From positions 3,477,001 to 3,541,000 of the forward strand of contig OZ020624.1 of NCBI GenBank assembly GCA_963971575.1: 64,000 nucleotides of DNA. Direction: 5' to 3'. The notes beneath the pieces were generated by a model. That model had not been told where the DNA came from and searched no databases. It worked only from the letters and a program-made list of their open reading frames with translations. Below are positions 1-11,121 of the stretch, piece by piece. Each line of letters begins with the position of its first letter. Positions within the stretch are counted from its first letter, which is position 1. Position numbers and translations under genes: made by a program. The DNA is from Liopterus haemorrhoidalis (Eukaryota > Arthropoda > Insecta > Coleoptera > Dytiscidae).

Positions 1-178
1 CTAAAATAACATTGGTTGAATCAAGTAAAGGTTCAGTTTATGTTTAAAATGGTTAATAGACGTAGCATGGATGACACATACGAGCAAGGTATTCTACACA
101 CTGAATATTCATTTAGAGAAGAAGTTAGCACGCACATACTTAGTAACATAGACTATTTTTACCGACCGCCAACATATA
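1..178 (+). other. Unrecognised sequence ending in a fragment of the R3 repeat
   Basis: An open frame runs through here but resembles nothing I know, and it continues into the adjoining mariner, so I do not call it a gene. Bases about 150-177 read ACCGACCGCCAACATATA, the same terminus found at 47727 and, inverted, near 51100. The mariner at 179 is inserted in that terminus: the repeat would continue TATAA, which resumes at 1103. Confidence 0.4.
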
Positions 179-1102
179 CGAGGTCTGTTCAAAAAGTATC
201 CCGAATTTTGTGTTTTTTCAAAAAAAATTTATTTATTCATGAATATCTATTTTGTCCCCTTCAAAATAATCCCCACCAGATATTATACACTTGTGCCAAC
301 GTTTTTTCCAATCCTCGAAGAACTTGAATAAATAATTTTTTGTGATCTTGTTCAGCTCCTCCTTCGATGCAGTCTTTATCTCCTCACTCGTAGCGTAGCG
401 TCGTCCTTTCTTGGGCCTCTTCAGTTTCGGGAACAAGAAAAAGTCACAGGGGGGCAGATCTGGGGAATACGGTGGCTGCGAATGCCGCAGCCGCAGCCAC
501 TAATAATGATTAGTGTGTTGTTTTTGGCCAATAATTCGCGCACAAGCAACGATGTGTGGGCAGGGGCGACCCGTCTCATGCCCAAATCATTGGTAAAAAT
601 CGAATGGCACGAGCCAATTGATATGTTTAGGTCCTCAGCAACTTCTCTAATGGTGATTCGACGATTGGCCAATACTATTTTCTTCACTTCATCAATGTTT
701 TCGTCTGTTGTTGAAGTGCTCGGGCGTCCGGCATGCTCTCCGTCGTTCACATCTTCTCGGCCCTCTGAGAACATTTTGTACCACCGATAAACGTTGCTTC
801 GGTCCAAGGTAGCTTCACCATATGCCACAGTCAACATTCGGAATGCGTCCGCGCACTTAATTTTGTTTTTCACACAAAATTTGATACAGATTCTTTGATC
901 CATTTTTTGGTATAGGCCAATATCGAAGACGAGCCAAAACACGTGCAAGCAAAGCAACTGTCAAAAATTAACTGAACATTCAAAATGGTCGAACTTGTCG
1001 GCATAAGTGAGAGACATGAGTACCAACATAACGCCACAGAAAAATCGAATATACGTAATCCGCGGAAATTCAAAATTCACGATACTTTTTGAACAGACCT
1101 CG
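179..1102 (-). mobile_element. Internally deleted mariner element with intact TIRs
   Basis: Terminal inverted repeats of about 27 bp start CGAGGTCTGTTCAAAAAGTATC at 179 and end as its reverse complement at 1102, with TA on both sides (177-178 and 1103-1104). The length is 924 bp, against about 1.3 kb for a complete mariner. On the minus strand the N-terminal helix-turn-helix part is readable from about 903 down (MDQRICIKFCVKNKIKC). It jumps from the end of the DNA-binding part (NDLGMRRVA) to the region just after the second catalytic Asp (APAHTSLLVRE). The C-terminus (FPKLKRPKKGRR ... WKKRWHKCIISGGDYFEGD) is in another frame at 233-436. The first catalytic Asp and its surroundings are gone, so the copy is non-autonomous; its intact ends could still be substrates for a related transposase. 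Confidence 0.9.
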
Positions 1103-1423
1103 TATATAAAGCTATAGTAAAGAGGTCACTCACATCATGTCACCTCCTACATTGATCTTGGAAGAAGATAGGCGCTGGTCGCACCAGATGGAGGAACTTG
1201 GTGTCTTGTTCAGTGAACCAGTTTGAACAGCAGAGAATAACACTAGCCGAGCCTGCTCGTGCTAGACGAAAGGAGAGACTTAATAGTATGTCTGTGTCAT
1301 CTGGAGAGTATTTGTGCTGTTTATGCGGAAAAAATTTTGTGACTCTACAGCCATGAAAAGGCACTCAAGAAGGAATGTCTAGATATGCAAAGCATCAATC
1401 CTTGTTCGACGGGGTTGGATATA
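1103..1423 (+). other. Unassigned; weak zinc-finger-like reading
   Basis: Near 1305-1360 the plus strand reads YLCCLCGKNF and, after a frameshift, MKRHSRR, which is the outline of a C2H2 finger. It may be a decayed LINE or transposon finger. Nothing else is recognisable between the mariner and the Tc1 element. Confidence 0.2.
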
Positions 1424-2708
1424 CAATACCGCTCAAAAGTTTGAGAGCAGTCGTCTTTTTGTTAAAAAAACATATAGAAAAAATAATTTCAAACCTATTC
1501 ACAATATAATTAATAATAACATTAAATTAAACTTTTACCAACTATAATCTGTCAATATTGTCTTAATTACACAAAAGCTTTATTTATATTTTTGATACAT
1601 CAAATTGTCCACCTTTATTTTATAATCACAGCTGCGCAAATTTGGGGCATTCTATTTATTAATTTAGCAAAATATTCGCTATCTAATGAGTACCATTCTG
1701 TATGCAGATACTCCCACATATGTGTAGCACTACTTGGAGATCTACTTTTAACTCTTCTATCCAACTCGTCCCAAACTAGCTCAATTGGTGACAAATCAGG
1801 GATGGCCATACCATAATTTCTATAAGTTTTTCTTGTTTTTTCTCATTCAAATAGGACATACCAAATTTTGATGCATGTTTCGGATCATTATCCTGTTGAA
1901 ATATGAAATTTGGTCCAATAATTTCATTTCCAGAAAGCAAAGCGTGATCCTGCAAAATTTGTAAATATCCTTTTTTGTTAAGTTTGCCATCTATTTTTAC
2001 TAATTTTCCTGGCTTATTATTCCCGAAACATCCCCAAACCATTACGTTACCTCCACCATGTTTAATTGTTGGCACTGTACACTCTGGCAAAGCCCTTTCG
2101 TTCTTAGATCGTCGGACAAATACTCTTCTGTTAGAACCAAAAATTTGAAATTTGGATTCGTCCGTCCAGAGTACATTTTTCCATTCTAAGTGTCCAATCT
2201 CTATTAGTTTTAGCCCAAACCAACCTGATTTTCTTATGTTGTTTTGTTAATTTCGGTTTTTTAGCTACTACACATCTTCGGAGACTGGCAGAGTACAGTC
2301 GTCTTTTAACTGTTGAAACTGACACTTTACTTGGACGAATTTCATTTAATTTCGCTGCAATTTGGGAGGCTGTTAAACGACGATTTCGCTTTGATGTTAC
2401 TTTTATAAATTGATCTTAGGCTTTTGTTGTAATTTTGAGTCTCCCACTACGTTTCCTGTCTTGATTACTGTTAGTTTCTTGTTGCCTTTTTAATGTATAA
2501 TGAACCCCTTTTGCAGAGCGTCCATTATCTTTAAACGTAAATAAAAGTAGTTATATCGTACAAATTCGATTAAAAACATATAAAAGTATATTGACTTGTT
2601 AAAAATGAAGAAAATATATCATAAAAATCGATTTCATCAATATATATTGACATTATTTTCAATTTTTCGAAAAAAAATTAACTGCTTCCAAACTTTTGAG
2701 CGGTAGTG
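1424..2708 (-). mobile_element. Tc1-like transposon (DD34E type), transposase frameshifted
   Basis: The 1285-bp element begins CAATACCGCTCAAAAGTTTG and ends with a near-exact inverted copy (CAAACTTTTGAGCGGTAGTG), flanked by TA at 1422-1423 and 2709-2710. The transposase is on the minus strand in three pieces: the N-terminal domain and first acidic region (2131-2325), the central part with MVWGCF and QQDNDPKHAS carrying the second Asp (1776-2090), and the C-terminal part with LSPIELVWDELDRRVK carrying the Glu (1615-1809). Length and motifs fit Tc1. Frameshifts between the three blocks make it inactive, but intact ends suggest a fairly recent insertion. Confidence 0.9.
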
Positions 2709-2710
2709 TA

Positions 2711-3404
2711 TATAGGTATACTAATATAAAGTGTCAGTATGTATTAATGCACTTTACTGTAGATGTGTGTCTAGAAAAGTATAAAATTTGCCAACCCTTA
2801 TCCCCACTATTAATTTCAGATGCATGTCTGACACCTAGTCAGGCCATTCTTGTCAAACTGTATTATAGTAATATCGAGCCAGTGGGATTCTGTATTTCTA
2901 TATTTGCCTGTTACCTTTCCCGTGATTCTATTATAAATTTCCGGTTTGTTTTACCGTTTCGCTCGCGCATCTAATATTCAGTATTCGGAATGGATTTGTG
3001 ATTTATGCGGTTGTCAATGGAGCTGTCCTTATGATATAATATGTGACTCGAAGGTATATCTTAAAACGTTTTTATAATATTTTTCTCGGAATGTTTACAG
3101 GATATTTTATAGATGTCACTTCTTGAAATATCACAAGTGGTTTAGTTTTTGTTTTTTAAAAAGCAAAAGTGAGAAAAATGATAAATAATATATAAATGTG
3201 AAAGGGAAAATATTTTAAAAACAAAAACACCTTCACAGTTCGTTAGGATCTTTTGGTTACAGTTTAAGTGTTGCAGTATAAGGCTACAAAGGACTAGTTT
3301 ATAGGATTTCGTAGATATATTTTCTACAGCTGCCCGCAATAAGAAATTGTGTTTTCACCATAATAGTCTCAGGAATCAAGATGTTTTTTTTTTCTAGGTC
3401 ATCT
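2711..3404. other. No recognisable gene
   Basis: AT-rich intronic or intergenic sequence. Short open frames on both strands have no motif I can name. No inverted repeat or tandem repeat stands out. Confidence 0.4.
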
Positions 3405-3540
3405 TTTTAGAATTTTGTCGGTAAGACCCAAAAACCTTATAACATAATGTGTCTGTCTGTATGCTCCGTAGGAATAGTGGCCAAACGGTTCATCATTCAG
3501 TTTTCAATTTGGCATATTTGTACAGCTCTTTGACCCACAT
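3405..3540 (+). mobile_element. Diverged 5' end of the Helentron-like family
   Basis: Reads TTTTAGAATTTTGTCGGTAAGACCCAAAAACC, then a short GTCTGTCTGT run, then GTGGCCAAACGG ... TTTGACCCACATA. This follows the order of the 5' end in the well-preserved copies (for example 6523), with many substitutions. The rest of the element is missing. Confidence 0.6.
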
Positions 3541-4913
3541 ATATAGTCCAGTGCCTACGCACCATATTTTACGTTGATACTGCACTTAATGATAATGGAA
3601 TGCCATTTGGCACACGTGCTCCTTATAAAAATTAAATCATTTTGACCCGCAGCACCTATTTGTGAATCGAGGCAAATTCAAGATGGCGGCGAAACTAGCG
3701 CGCCAATTACGATAACGATAACTAATTCTTATGATACAGCAAAATAGTTAAATACATATTTGTATAATGGACCTTTAGCTACAATTTGCCGCATTGTACG
3801 CAAATTTCCGTTACTTAGTTTACAAGACACCGTCCATAATTCATTCTCAGACGCAAAAGAGTGATTTCCGAAATGGCTAACGAATTGCGTATGATATGGC
3901 TCGTTTTCTATTAATTTAATGCCGTAGATTACGAATCTGTTATCAAAATGGCGAAAATTTAAAATTTTGATAGATTTTTTCCCCAAATTCGAAACACGAT
4001 GCTACTCTCTATCACTGCAAATCTGCGTATATAAATATTTTGTTTCAATTCTTCCTAAATCTGTAGGGCATATCCTTGGCTACAAGAATATGTGCGGAGT
4101 TTTTCTCTGCGGGGCGCCAAAATTAAGGTAGCGGCCGAAATGTGTAAAGTCTCAACTTCGTATTATTTTGACACTCTTTATATCGTTTTCGACCAAATCG
4201 GACCTGTAAATTTCAAAAATGAAATAAAAAATGGCATATGGTTTGTTATTATTCGGATTTTGCCCGAAATGAAATTAAAAAAAAATACATATCCGGCCGG
4301 AACGGCTGTAAATTATGACATTTAAGTAAGATACTCCATACAAATACGGAATGCATCCATTTGCTTAGGTTTTTTTACAGCACCTGGTCTCAAATGAAGC
4401 CGCTTTCGAAATAACGCTCGAAAATCGAATTTTGCTATTTACATCAAATTTGTTGAGTTATATATCAATTTCGGGTATATTGAAGCCGCAGATTTCGAAA
4501 ATGAAGTTAATTTAAAGATTTGCTACACATAAGATTTTATTTTGCCCGAAAAAAATAATTACATGTATTCTTTACATAGCAATGAGATTCATTACACGGC
4601 AGTGAAGTGTCTCTTCATCCAAAAGAGTAGTAAATAGCAGTTCTGACAAAATAATATAGATTAATACACACTTAATACGATTCTAATGGTGGCCGAACAC
4701 TATTCTTTCGAAAATGGTTAAAATATTCTCAGATATTTTTACCAGTTATCAGGACAAAATTTTAATGTGTTGATAGTTCATTTTTGTTCTTTGTTTGACC
4801 TCGCAGGTGCTGCGGGTCAAAATGATTTAATTTTTATAAGGAACACGTGTGCCAAATGGCATTCCATTATCATCAAGTGCAGTATCTTTCGAAGTAGGCA
4901 CCAGACTATATAG
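3541..4913. repeat. 1.37-kb element with ~110-bp terminal inverted repeats
   Basis: Bases 3541-3655 and 4805-4913 are inverted copies, with a shared core TGCCATTTGGCACACGTG and ATTTTGACCCGCAGCACC, at roughly 85-90% identity by eye. The interior contains no transposase I recognise; the open frames at 3729-3986 (minus) and 4092-4325 (plus) have no known motif. I see no convincing target duplication. It is probably a non-autonomous DNA transposon of unknown superfamily. Confidence 0.65.
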
Positions 4914-5013
4914 GACAACTATTTTATTCAACAAAAAAATTAATACAATGGCGTAGGTTGTGTCGTTTTAGATCCCCAACACAATTTTAGCTTAAAATTT
5001 AAACTCCCACATA

Positions 5014-5328
5014 ATGGTGGCCTTAAAGTTGAGTTTAGAATACTTAAAGAATCACTTTCATAATGAATTTGTAATTTTTTCTGATTGTAAAAGCGCCGTC
5101 CAAAAATTGAGTTGCCCTGGACTTGACAAAAAGAATTATTCACTAATTTATGATATTATTAAAGGTCTAAACGATCTCACAATCAGCTGTAAAATTATTA
5201 AAATATGCTGGATTAAGGGCCATTCAGATTTTGAGTTCAACATCGAAGTCGATCTTCTAACCAAAGAAACAGACGTAAATGGCTCCCTCTTAAATATTCC
5301 TCTAAAGAGCTCTAATGAGCATTTTTAG
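5014..5328 (+). pseudogene. LINE fragment: RNase H domain
   Basis: The 104-residue frame contains FSDCKSAVQKL (an RNase H acidic motif, about residues 22-32) and WIKGHSDFEFNIEVDLLTKE (the His and final Asp motifs, about residues 67-86). This is the C-terminal RNase H domain of a non-LTR retrotransposon polyprotein. The first acidic strand and all the reverse transcriptase are absent, so it is 5'-truncated. The following 300 bases probably hold its decayed tail, but no zinc knuckle is clear. Confidence 0.75.
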
Positions 5329-5970
5329 ATGTTTTAGTATTTTTCCTCTGTGCGTTAAAAAAGTTAATTGAATTTCCATATGCATAAAATAGTTCCAAGC
5401 CACTAAATAGAGAAAATATAGTTAACTTCTTGTGCTCTGAGTGTGATAAATGATATGCCAATGCAGCATTCACATAATTAACAGGATTTTGAGAAAACTT
5501 GAATATCCCGAATGGAAATTGCAAATGTCCGCCATCTCTATCGACGTCTGTAAGATCGCTTTTCTGGATTTGCATCTGAATTACTACCGGAGCTCAAAGA
5601 TATATTTAATAGAGAATAAGAGACGTTTGTGTTTAATCTCATAATTCCGCATTTTTATAATTGACTGCCATTCACAGATTATTCAATGGATTAAAGCTTT
5701 AAATATGAAATGAAAGAAAACTTAATCCGAATTACCAATTAGTGATAGAAAAGAAAAATTCAAAAAATTTGTTTCCATCCCAAAGGTTTTAAATATTTCA
5801 TCCAACATATGGTCTTGTACAAGAAGATGGAATGTTAATACAAATACAAATTTGACAAATTTTATTCAGTACATGATTCGTAGGTTGATCACATATTTCA
5901 TTTTAATTCGATTTAAAACGATTATAATAATAATTGCAGTATTTTTAAGTAGTGGCATTCTTTTTTAATA

Positions 5971-6491
5971 ATGAAGCGACAGTATTTAACTATCCACGAG
6001 ATGAATCGTCCGATGGGACTTCTCCAAGCTGGCTTCAGGCTTCTCCAAGTTGATGTAGCCAAGCGGATAGAATTTTCTCAAAGTGTCATCAGTCGGTTAT
6101 AAAGGCGTTAGAGGAAAACAGGGAGTTCGGCCGTACAGCATCCGAGACGTGGTCGCTGTACAACAGCAGACCAAGACAGATTTTTGGTCTTAAATGTTAG
6201 AAGACAACCTACTATTACATCACCTGAATTGGTAAGTCGTGATACTGTAAGAAATCGTCTCCACGAAGCTAATATTTTATTTCTACGACCAATCAGATGT
6301 CAACGCCTCTCTTACTCCGAATTACTCCACGTATGGATAACATCCACGATAATTTTAGATTCAGAGAGCTTCTAAGAGCAGAATGGGCACAGTTACATCA
6401 AGAAGACATAAATGATGTTATTTTGTCCATGAATCGCATATGTAGGGTTGTGATCAACCAACGTGGAGGTCATACTCTCTATAAGTATTAG
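5971..6491 (+). pseudogene. Tc1-type transposase remnant, catalytic core deleted
   Basis: Starts MKRQYLTIHE at 5971, a typical N-terminus of this transposase group, followed by GLLQAGF and SQSVISRL (helix-turn-helix) with frameshifts. The segment VSRDTVRNRLHEANI is the second DNA-binding helix region. The sequence then jumps to the extreme C-terminus (RAEWAQLHQEDINDVILSMNRICRVVINQRGGHTLY). The DDE core between them is missing. Terminal repeats were not found. Confidence 0.75.
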
Positions 6492-6522
6492 TTTTTTGTC
6501 TTTTCTTTTTCATTTTTAGAGT

Positions 6523-6564
6523 TTTGTAGGTGTGACCAGAAAACCCTTATACCGTCATTTTGTC

Positions 6565-6640
<76 letters not shown>

Positions 6641-7594
6641 GACTGTCTGTCCGGTAAAAATTGTAGTCAAACAGCTAAACCTAGAGAGTTGAAATTTGGC
6701 ATGTTTATACAACTCTTTGACCCGCACATAGGAAAAATACTAAAACCCCTAAAAATATAAACAAATATGTGCTCAACGGTATCAAATGAAAGCCCTTAGT
6801 ACGTGAATTAACAATCAAAATTTTATTTTTGCAAAATAAATTATTGACGCGATTTTTGCCAAAATTGTGCAAAAAAAAATTTGTCCCACACCCTGCAGCC
6901 CAGATGGTTTAAACTAAAAATCTGAAAAAATTCTAAGTAATGTACATTGGTGTGAACCGGAATATTACAACAGGAATTTTTGATCAGATTATGTTTTCGG
7001 AAAATAAGTGTGAACCGGAATATTACAACAGGAATTTTTGATCAGATTATGTTTTCGGAAAATAACGCATTTTTTGTTAAATATTTAATTCGCTATGTAA
7101 CATAATAGATAAGTAAGCGCCGTAGCGTAGTGCGTTTCGTCGTTGCTTTGTTATTTGAAAAATTTTAATTTTACTGTTTGTTTTTTTTTTGCATTTTTAT
7201 TTTGTTTAAATTATTTTGTCAAAATTCTAGTTATATTTTGGTAAATGTTGCATTTAATTTTTAAAAACGTAAATTTAATAACCAGTGGGAAGTGTTGAAA
7301 TTATAATTTAATTCTATGTTTGAAGGTATACGAAATCAGAGGGCCGGGCTTATGATTTAAGCAACCAATAGAAGCTATAGGCGCAATTTTCAAAATCTTA
7401 ATGAACCTTGCTATATAAAAAAAATACTGCACATATTTAGAAACTTAAATAATGGTATTAGGCATTCGAATTAAAATTTATAAAAAAATATTTTGACATA
7501 AAATTTGTTTTGGCATCCCAAATAATCATCATTCAGTTATTAAATACCTGCGAATCCTGAAATGTGTGAAAATTCACACTTCACATCAATTTTT
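6523..7594 (+). mobile_element. Helentron-like non-autonomous element, copy H1
   Basis: The 5' end reads TTTTTAGAGTTTTGTAGGTGTGACC, followed by a (GTCT)n run at 6564-6650 and the conserved block CAGCTAAACCTAGAGAGTTG ... TTTGACCCGCACATAGG. The 3' end has the inverted subterminal motif ACCTGCGAATCCT, the hairpin GTGTGAAAATTCACAC, and TTCACATCAATTTTT. The order of subterminal inverted repeats, GTCT microsatellite and 3' hairpin is that of DINE-1/mini-me Helentron derivatives. No Rep/helicase coding remains, so it depends on an autonomous relative. Frames such as those with repeated CLSV are readings of the microsatellite. Confidence 0.8.
6950..7065 (+). repeat. 58-bp tandem duplication inside H1
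   Basis: Bases 6950-7007 (starting GTGTGAACCGGAATATTACA) are repeated exactly at 7008-7065. Other family copies have this block once, so it is a private duplication of this copy. Confidence 0.9.
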
Positions 7595-7956
7595 TACTAT
7601 TCCATACATAAATCTGTACATTAATTTTTTTTTCAAATATTGATTATGTTTGTAAATAGATAAAATATAGCTTATTTTGTTGTAAACTATTCTTTATTGA
7701 GTATTTTAATTGATACAATACAATATACGTACAAAAGAAACCATACGTTAATTATTTTCATATATTTTTTATATCCCTAGACTTTTCCGGTGCGTGTATA
7801 TTGTAGTCAATCAAACTTAAAACACAATCAGACCTATTCTGTAACTCAGTTACTATGATTTTAGTAACTAAATTGGTCACTATGAGCAAGGTCAGTTACT
7901 ATCATGAATGAAAGTCATTATACTTTTTATAATATTTTATCTTGTAGTAACGTTAC

Positions 7957-8290
7957 TATAGTGCGTTCAAAGGTGAGTTTGCAGTACAGGACATATGGAG
8001 TAGTTCTTTTTCATTCTCTCTAATGGGTTAACACAATGACGCTATCCTTTTCTTGCTTGTCGACGTTGCCAGCTCTAAAACGCGCCTATCTGTGAAGACG
8101 CAGTATTCTACAAATGGCCATTTGTTTTTGTTGAGTGTTATTTTGAGTTTTATAAGAGTTGATTTTTGTAAATTATACGAGTTTTTCATATTATTATAAT
8201 TGACACATTTGACATTTTTACAACATTTGTCAGCACCGCTCCCATTTTCCATAAGAGCTATACTGCAAACTCACCTTTGAACGCACTATA
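7957..8290. mobile_element. 334-bp MITE with perfect 30-bp TIRs
   Basis: Bases 7957-7986 (TATAGTGCGTTCAAAGGTGA...) and 8261-8290 are perfect inverted complements. The flanks and ends are TA-rich, so the duplication could be TA with the element one step shorter. The interior has a minus-strand open frame (8028-8252) with no assignable domain. Superfamily unknown; Tc1/mariner is possible from the TA ends. Confidence 0.75.
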
Positions 8291-8837
8291 CACAGTAATT
8301 TTTTACAGAATTGATTTTATTATATTTGTATTCTGTACTTTTCTATTATAAATTGTGTCCGTTAGTTTTTAGTAAGCCGGTTTAAATGTAGTGTTGTGTG
8401 AAATGCACATTTAAGGGGGTGTGAGGGTGATGGTGAGGAGTTGAAGGAGTGTGTCTAGTTGAGGGTTTAGAAGGAGGAGTTGAGGCGAGTAGTCAAGTAT
8501 CGACTTTCAGAGGCTCTTATCGTCACCAGTCAGAAGGCAACACCAGCCGCAACTTACCATCGGATTCATTCGGTCTCCACTCCACTCCTACAGGACCGGC
8601 ATAAGAAATAACATTTATAACCAGGACAAACTTCACCAACATTTTATATCAATTGACGTAAATGGACCTAGATCTGCACCAGCGGAAAATTAACTTTAGA
8701 TGAAAATAAAAATGTACTGACTTATATTCTGGTGGAAGCTCGGACACCCAACAAAATTTCAGAATTTTATTTGCAGGCACTGCTAGTTTTGCAAAAAATA
8801 AAGGTTACTATTATAATATTGATTATTTTGCCAAAAA

Positions 8838-9715
8838 ATTAATTATAAGAAGTATTCGACAGGGATGCATCTCTCTTGCTGGTTAATATTTATTCAGAGT
8901 TTACTGAGAATGAAGATGCTGGGATTCAAATAAAAGATCAACAATATCATATAAGTAGACGATTGAGTTCTTTTAGCGGCAACAAAAGAAGAGTTGGAAA
9001 GTTTATTAAATAAATTAAACTCCGTAGGACTGAAGTACAGCTTGGATATAAACAGATACTTGATATATAAACAAAGGGAAGACAAAGTACTTGGTGACAA
9101 ATAAGATTAATGTGCCATCCCTCGATTTGTTTGTGGGTGTAAGCAAAATTGAAAGGATCAACACATATAAGTACTTGGGATGTGTACTGCATGACACTGG
9201 AGAGGACTCCCGTGAAATTAGAAACCGAATAGAGCAAGAAAGGTCAGCTTTTGGTAAAATGAAGAAACTACTAACTTCTCACGACTTACCACTCTAATTA
9301 AAGCTTCGATTAATGAAAAGATACAACTTTCCAGTTGTGTTGTATTGTATAGAAGACATTAAAGGATTAGGTTGGAGAATAGATGCCTTTGAAATGTGGA
9401 TTAACAGAAGAATATTGCGCATTTCGTGGGCCAGCAGAACGAAGAGCGAAGAAGTACTCAATCAAGATGGGTACAAAACTACAATTAATATTCCAAATTA
9501 AAAATAGAAAGCTGTAATATCTGGGCCATGTAATGTTTAATAATTAATACCATTTATTACAGTTAATAATGGAAGGCAAAATAAATGACAAGAGATCAGC
9601 AGCAGGGCAACAAATATCCTGGCTGCGAAACTTGAGAGAGTGGAAGATCTATGATTAACATTCCAAAGTATAGATCTTTTCAGGACAGTAACATCCAAGG
9701 TTAAAATTGCTACGT
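8838..9715 (+). pseudogene. LINE reverse transcriptase C-terminal fragment
   Basis: Reading across frames, 8838 onward gives a decayed RQGC motif and the palm region. Then comes the long block KYLGCVLHDTGEDSREIRNR and FGKMKKLLTSHDLPL (9091-9297). After that are AFEMWINRRILRISWASRTKSEEVL (9313-9501) and the tail ISWLRNLREW near 9620. This is the thumb and C-terminal region of an insect non-LTR retrotransposon. Several stops and frameshifts and the missing N-terminus make it a dead 5'-truncated copy. No target duplication or poly-A tail is evident. Confidence 0.85.
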
Positions 9716-9719
9716 ACAT

Positions 9720-10420
9720 AGGTTATTTATTAGTTGGGGTTTGTCAGGTCTTGACAAGTGTCCACTAATCGCAAACTTCAACAACCTTTTGAGCCGCGTC
9801 ATATTAGAGACTAGTGGAGCTAAATACACACGACTGCATCCCAAACTCTGACGATTTGCAGTCGCGGACATTATGCCAGATCCAGTGCTCGCACAATGCG
9901 AAGTGACCCGAGCAGCACTGCTTTCTGCATCCTGCAGATCAAAGAGGTGGCAGAAGATCTGCAGGCGGGACCAGTTTTCCTCCTCCTTGAGAGAGATATT
10001 CTTCTCAGGTGGACTTGAAAATTCGATCACAAACATATGTTTGGTCTCGATATTCAGGAGGGTTATGTCCGATTTAGTGGCTGTCAGTAACCTCGAGATG
10101 AATTAAAGAGGAATTAATTTTAGGAAGGAGTAATTCCAATAAATTCGGCACTTGGAATTTTCCACCACCGATTCGATGTCAGAAGTGACGTACGGTATAA
10201 CCGGTATTTTATCAATACCATAGGCATGTCTAAGATGGTAGTAGAGCACGCGGAGAGCAGCATTATGTCGAGACACGTAGCTCGACGCGTATTATTATTA
10301 TTATCTTTATTATTATTTGCCAACAAATTACCAACTCAACTGCATATTTTAGGTAGGAGTAATTCCAATAAACTCGGCACTTGGAAATTTCCACCACCGA
10401 TTACAAGACAGAACACAAGA
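9720..10420 (-). pseudogene. LINE-like C-terminal coding fragment
   Basis: On the minus strand a frame runs from about 10110 to 9720 and includes VIEFSSPPEKNISLKEEENW, then SLGCSRVYLAPLVSN and LKRLLKFAISG. The pattern of an acidic 'VIEFSSP' strand followed by KEEE and an LKRLLKF helix resembles the nuclease-like C-terminus of some LINEs. I cannot name the clade. About 70 bases around 10120-10160 recur at 10350-10405 (GGAGTAATTCCAATAAA...), which suggests two overlapping copies. A 90-bp stretch of its end recurs at 27463-27550. Confidence 0.5.
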
Positions 10421-11100
10421 AAGACTTGACAATAAACAGATCAAGATGGAGAACTTATGTGAATAGGGTCAAAAGTCAACCCAACTGGCAATGGCCAAAG
10501 AAGAAGAAATACAATAAGTAACGCACAAAACATGTGAATGATACCCATTATTTATTTCATTTTCATTAATTTTTTAAACAAATGATCAAAATATAAAATG
10601 TTATAAATAACAAACTTTATGTTTGACAATATTGGTAAGAGACAACATGAATGCATGAACGTTGATGCACTCGATAGTAAGATAATTAACGTACGTCGAA
10701 TATTAAAAAACAGAATATCCACTAGCGACAGCTACGTCACAGTGACATTCCTCTCAAAACATTACTGCATTGTCCAAGATCTACGACAAACCACATGTTG
10801 AGACTGGAAACAGGTATGACAAATATCTCCGTTTCCATTTGGAAAAATTTGCTTTATATGCTGGAAGAGGCTGATAATCACACTTGACACCAAAAACTCG
10901 ACCAATCGCCGGACAATAAACCTGTTTACAACTGGGCAACACAAATTCGTTTGTTCCTGGAGAAAACTGAATATTTACGTTTATGTAAAAACCCAAATGT
11001 TTTATCTAATTCGACTGTACAAGACATAGTCTCGAAATACAGTGAAATGGAACCTTTAAATGACTGATCAACACCAGATACAGTGTATATTATCAACAAT
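10421..11100. other. Unassigned; decayed repeat sequence
   Basis: Near 10440-10500 the plus strand reads RWRTYVNRVKSQPNWQW, plausibly another LINE tail. Open frames at 10619-10801 (plus) and 10781-10996 (minus) have no recognisable domain. Confidence 0.3.
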
Positions 11101-11121
11101 TAAAGCTTAATCATTCCGTCT

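Noticed and set aside
6560..6760. Frames with long Cys-Leu-Ser-Val or Asp-Arg-Gln-Thr repeats (also at 12568, 36551, 45155, 60414, 61059)
   Set aside because: Translations of the (GTCT)n microsatellite in Helentron-like copies.
7560..7600. Classical Helitron end (hairpin followed by CTRR)
   Set aside because: Hairpin is present but the end is TTCACATCAATTTT, not CTRR, and subterminal inverted repeats exist; Helentron type fits better.
7957..8290. CACTA-type transposon
   Set aside because: The ends read TATAGTG...CACTATA, the reverse polarity of CACTA...TAGTG, and there is no 3-bp duplication.
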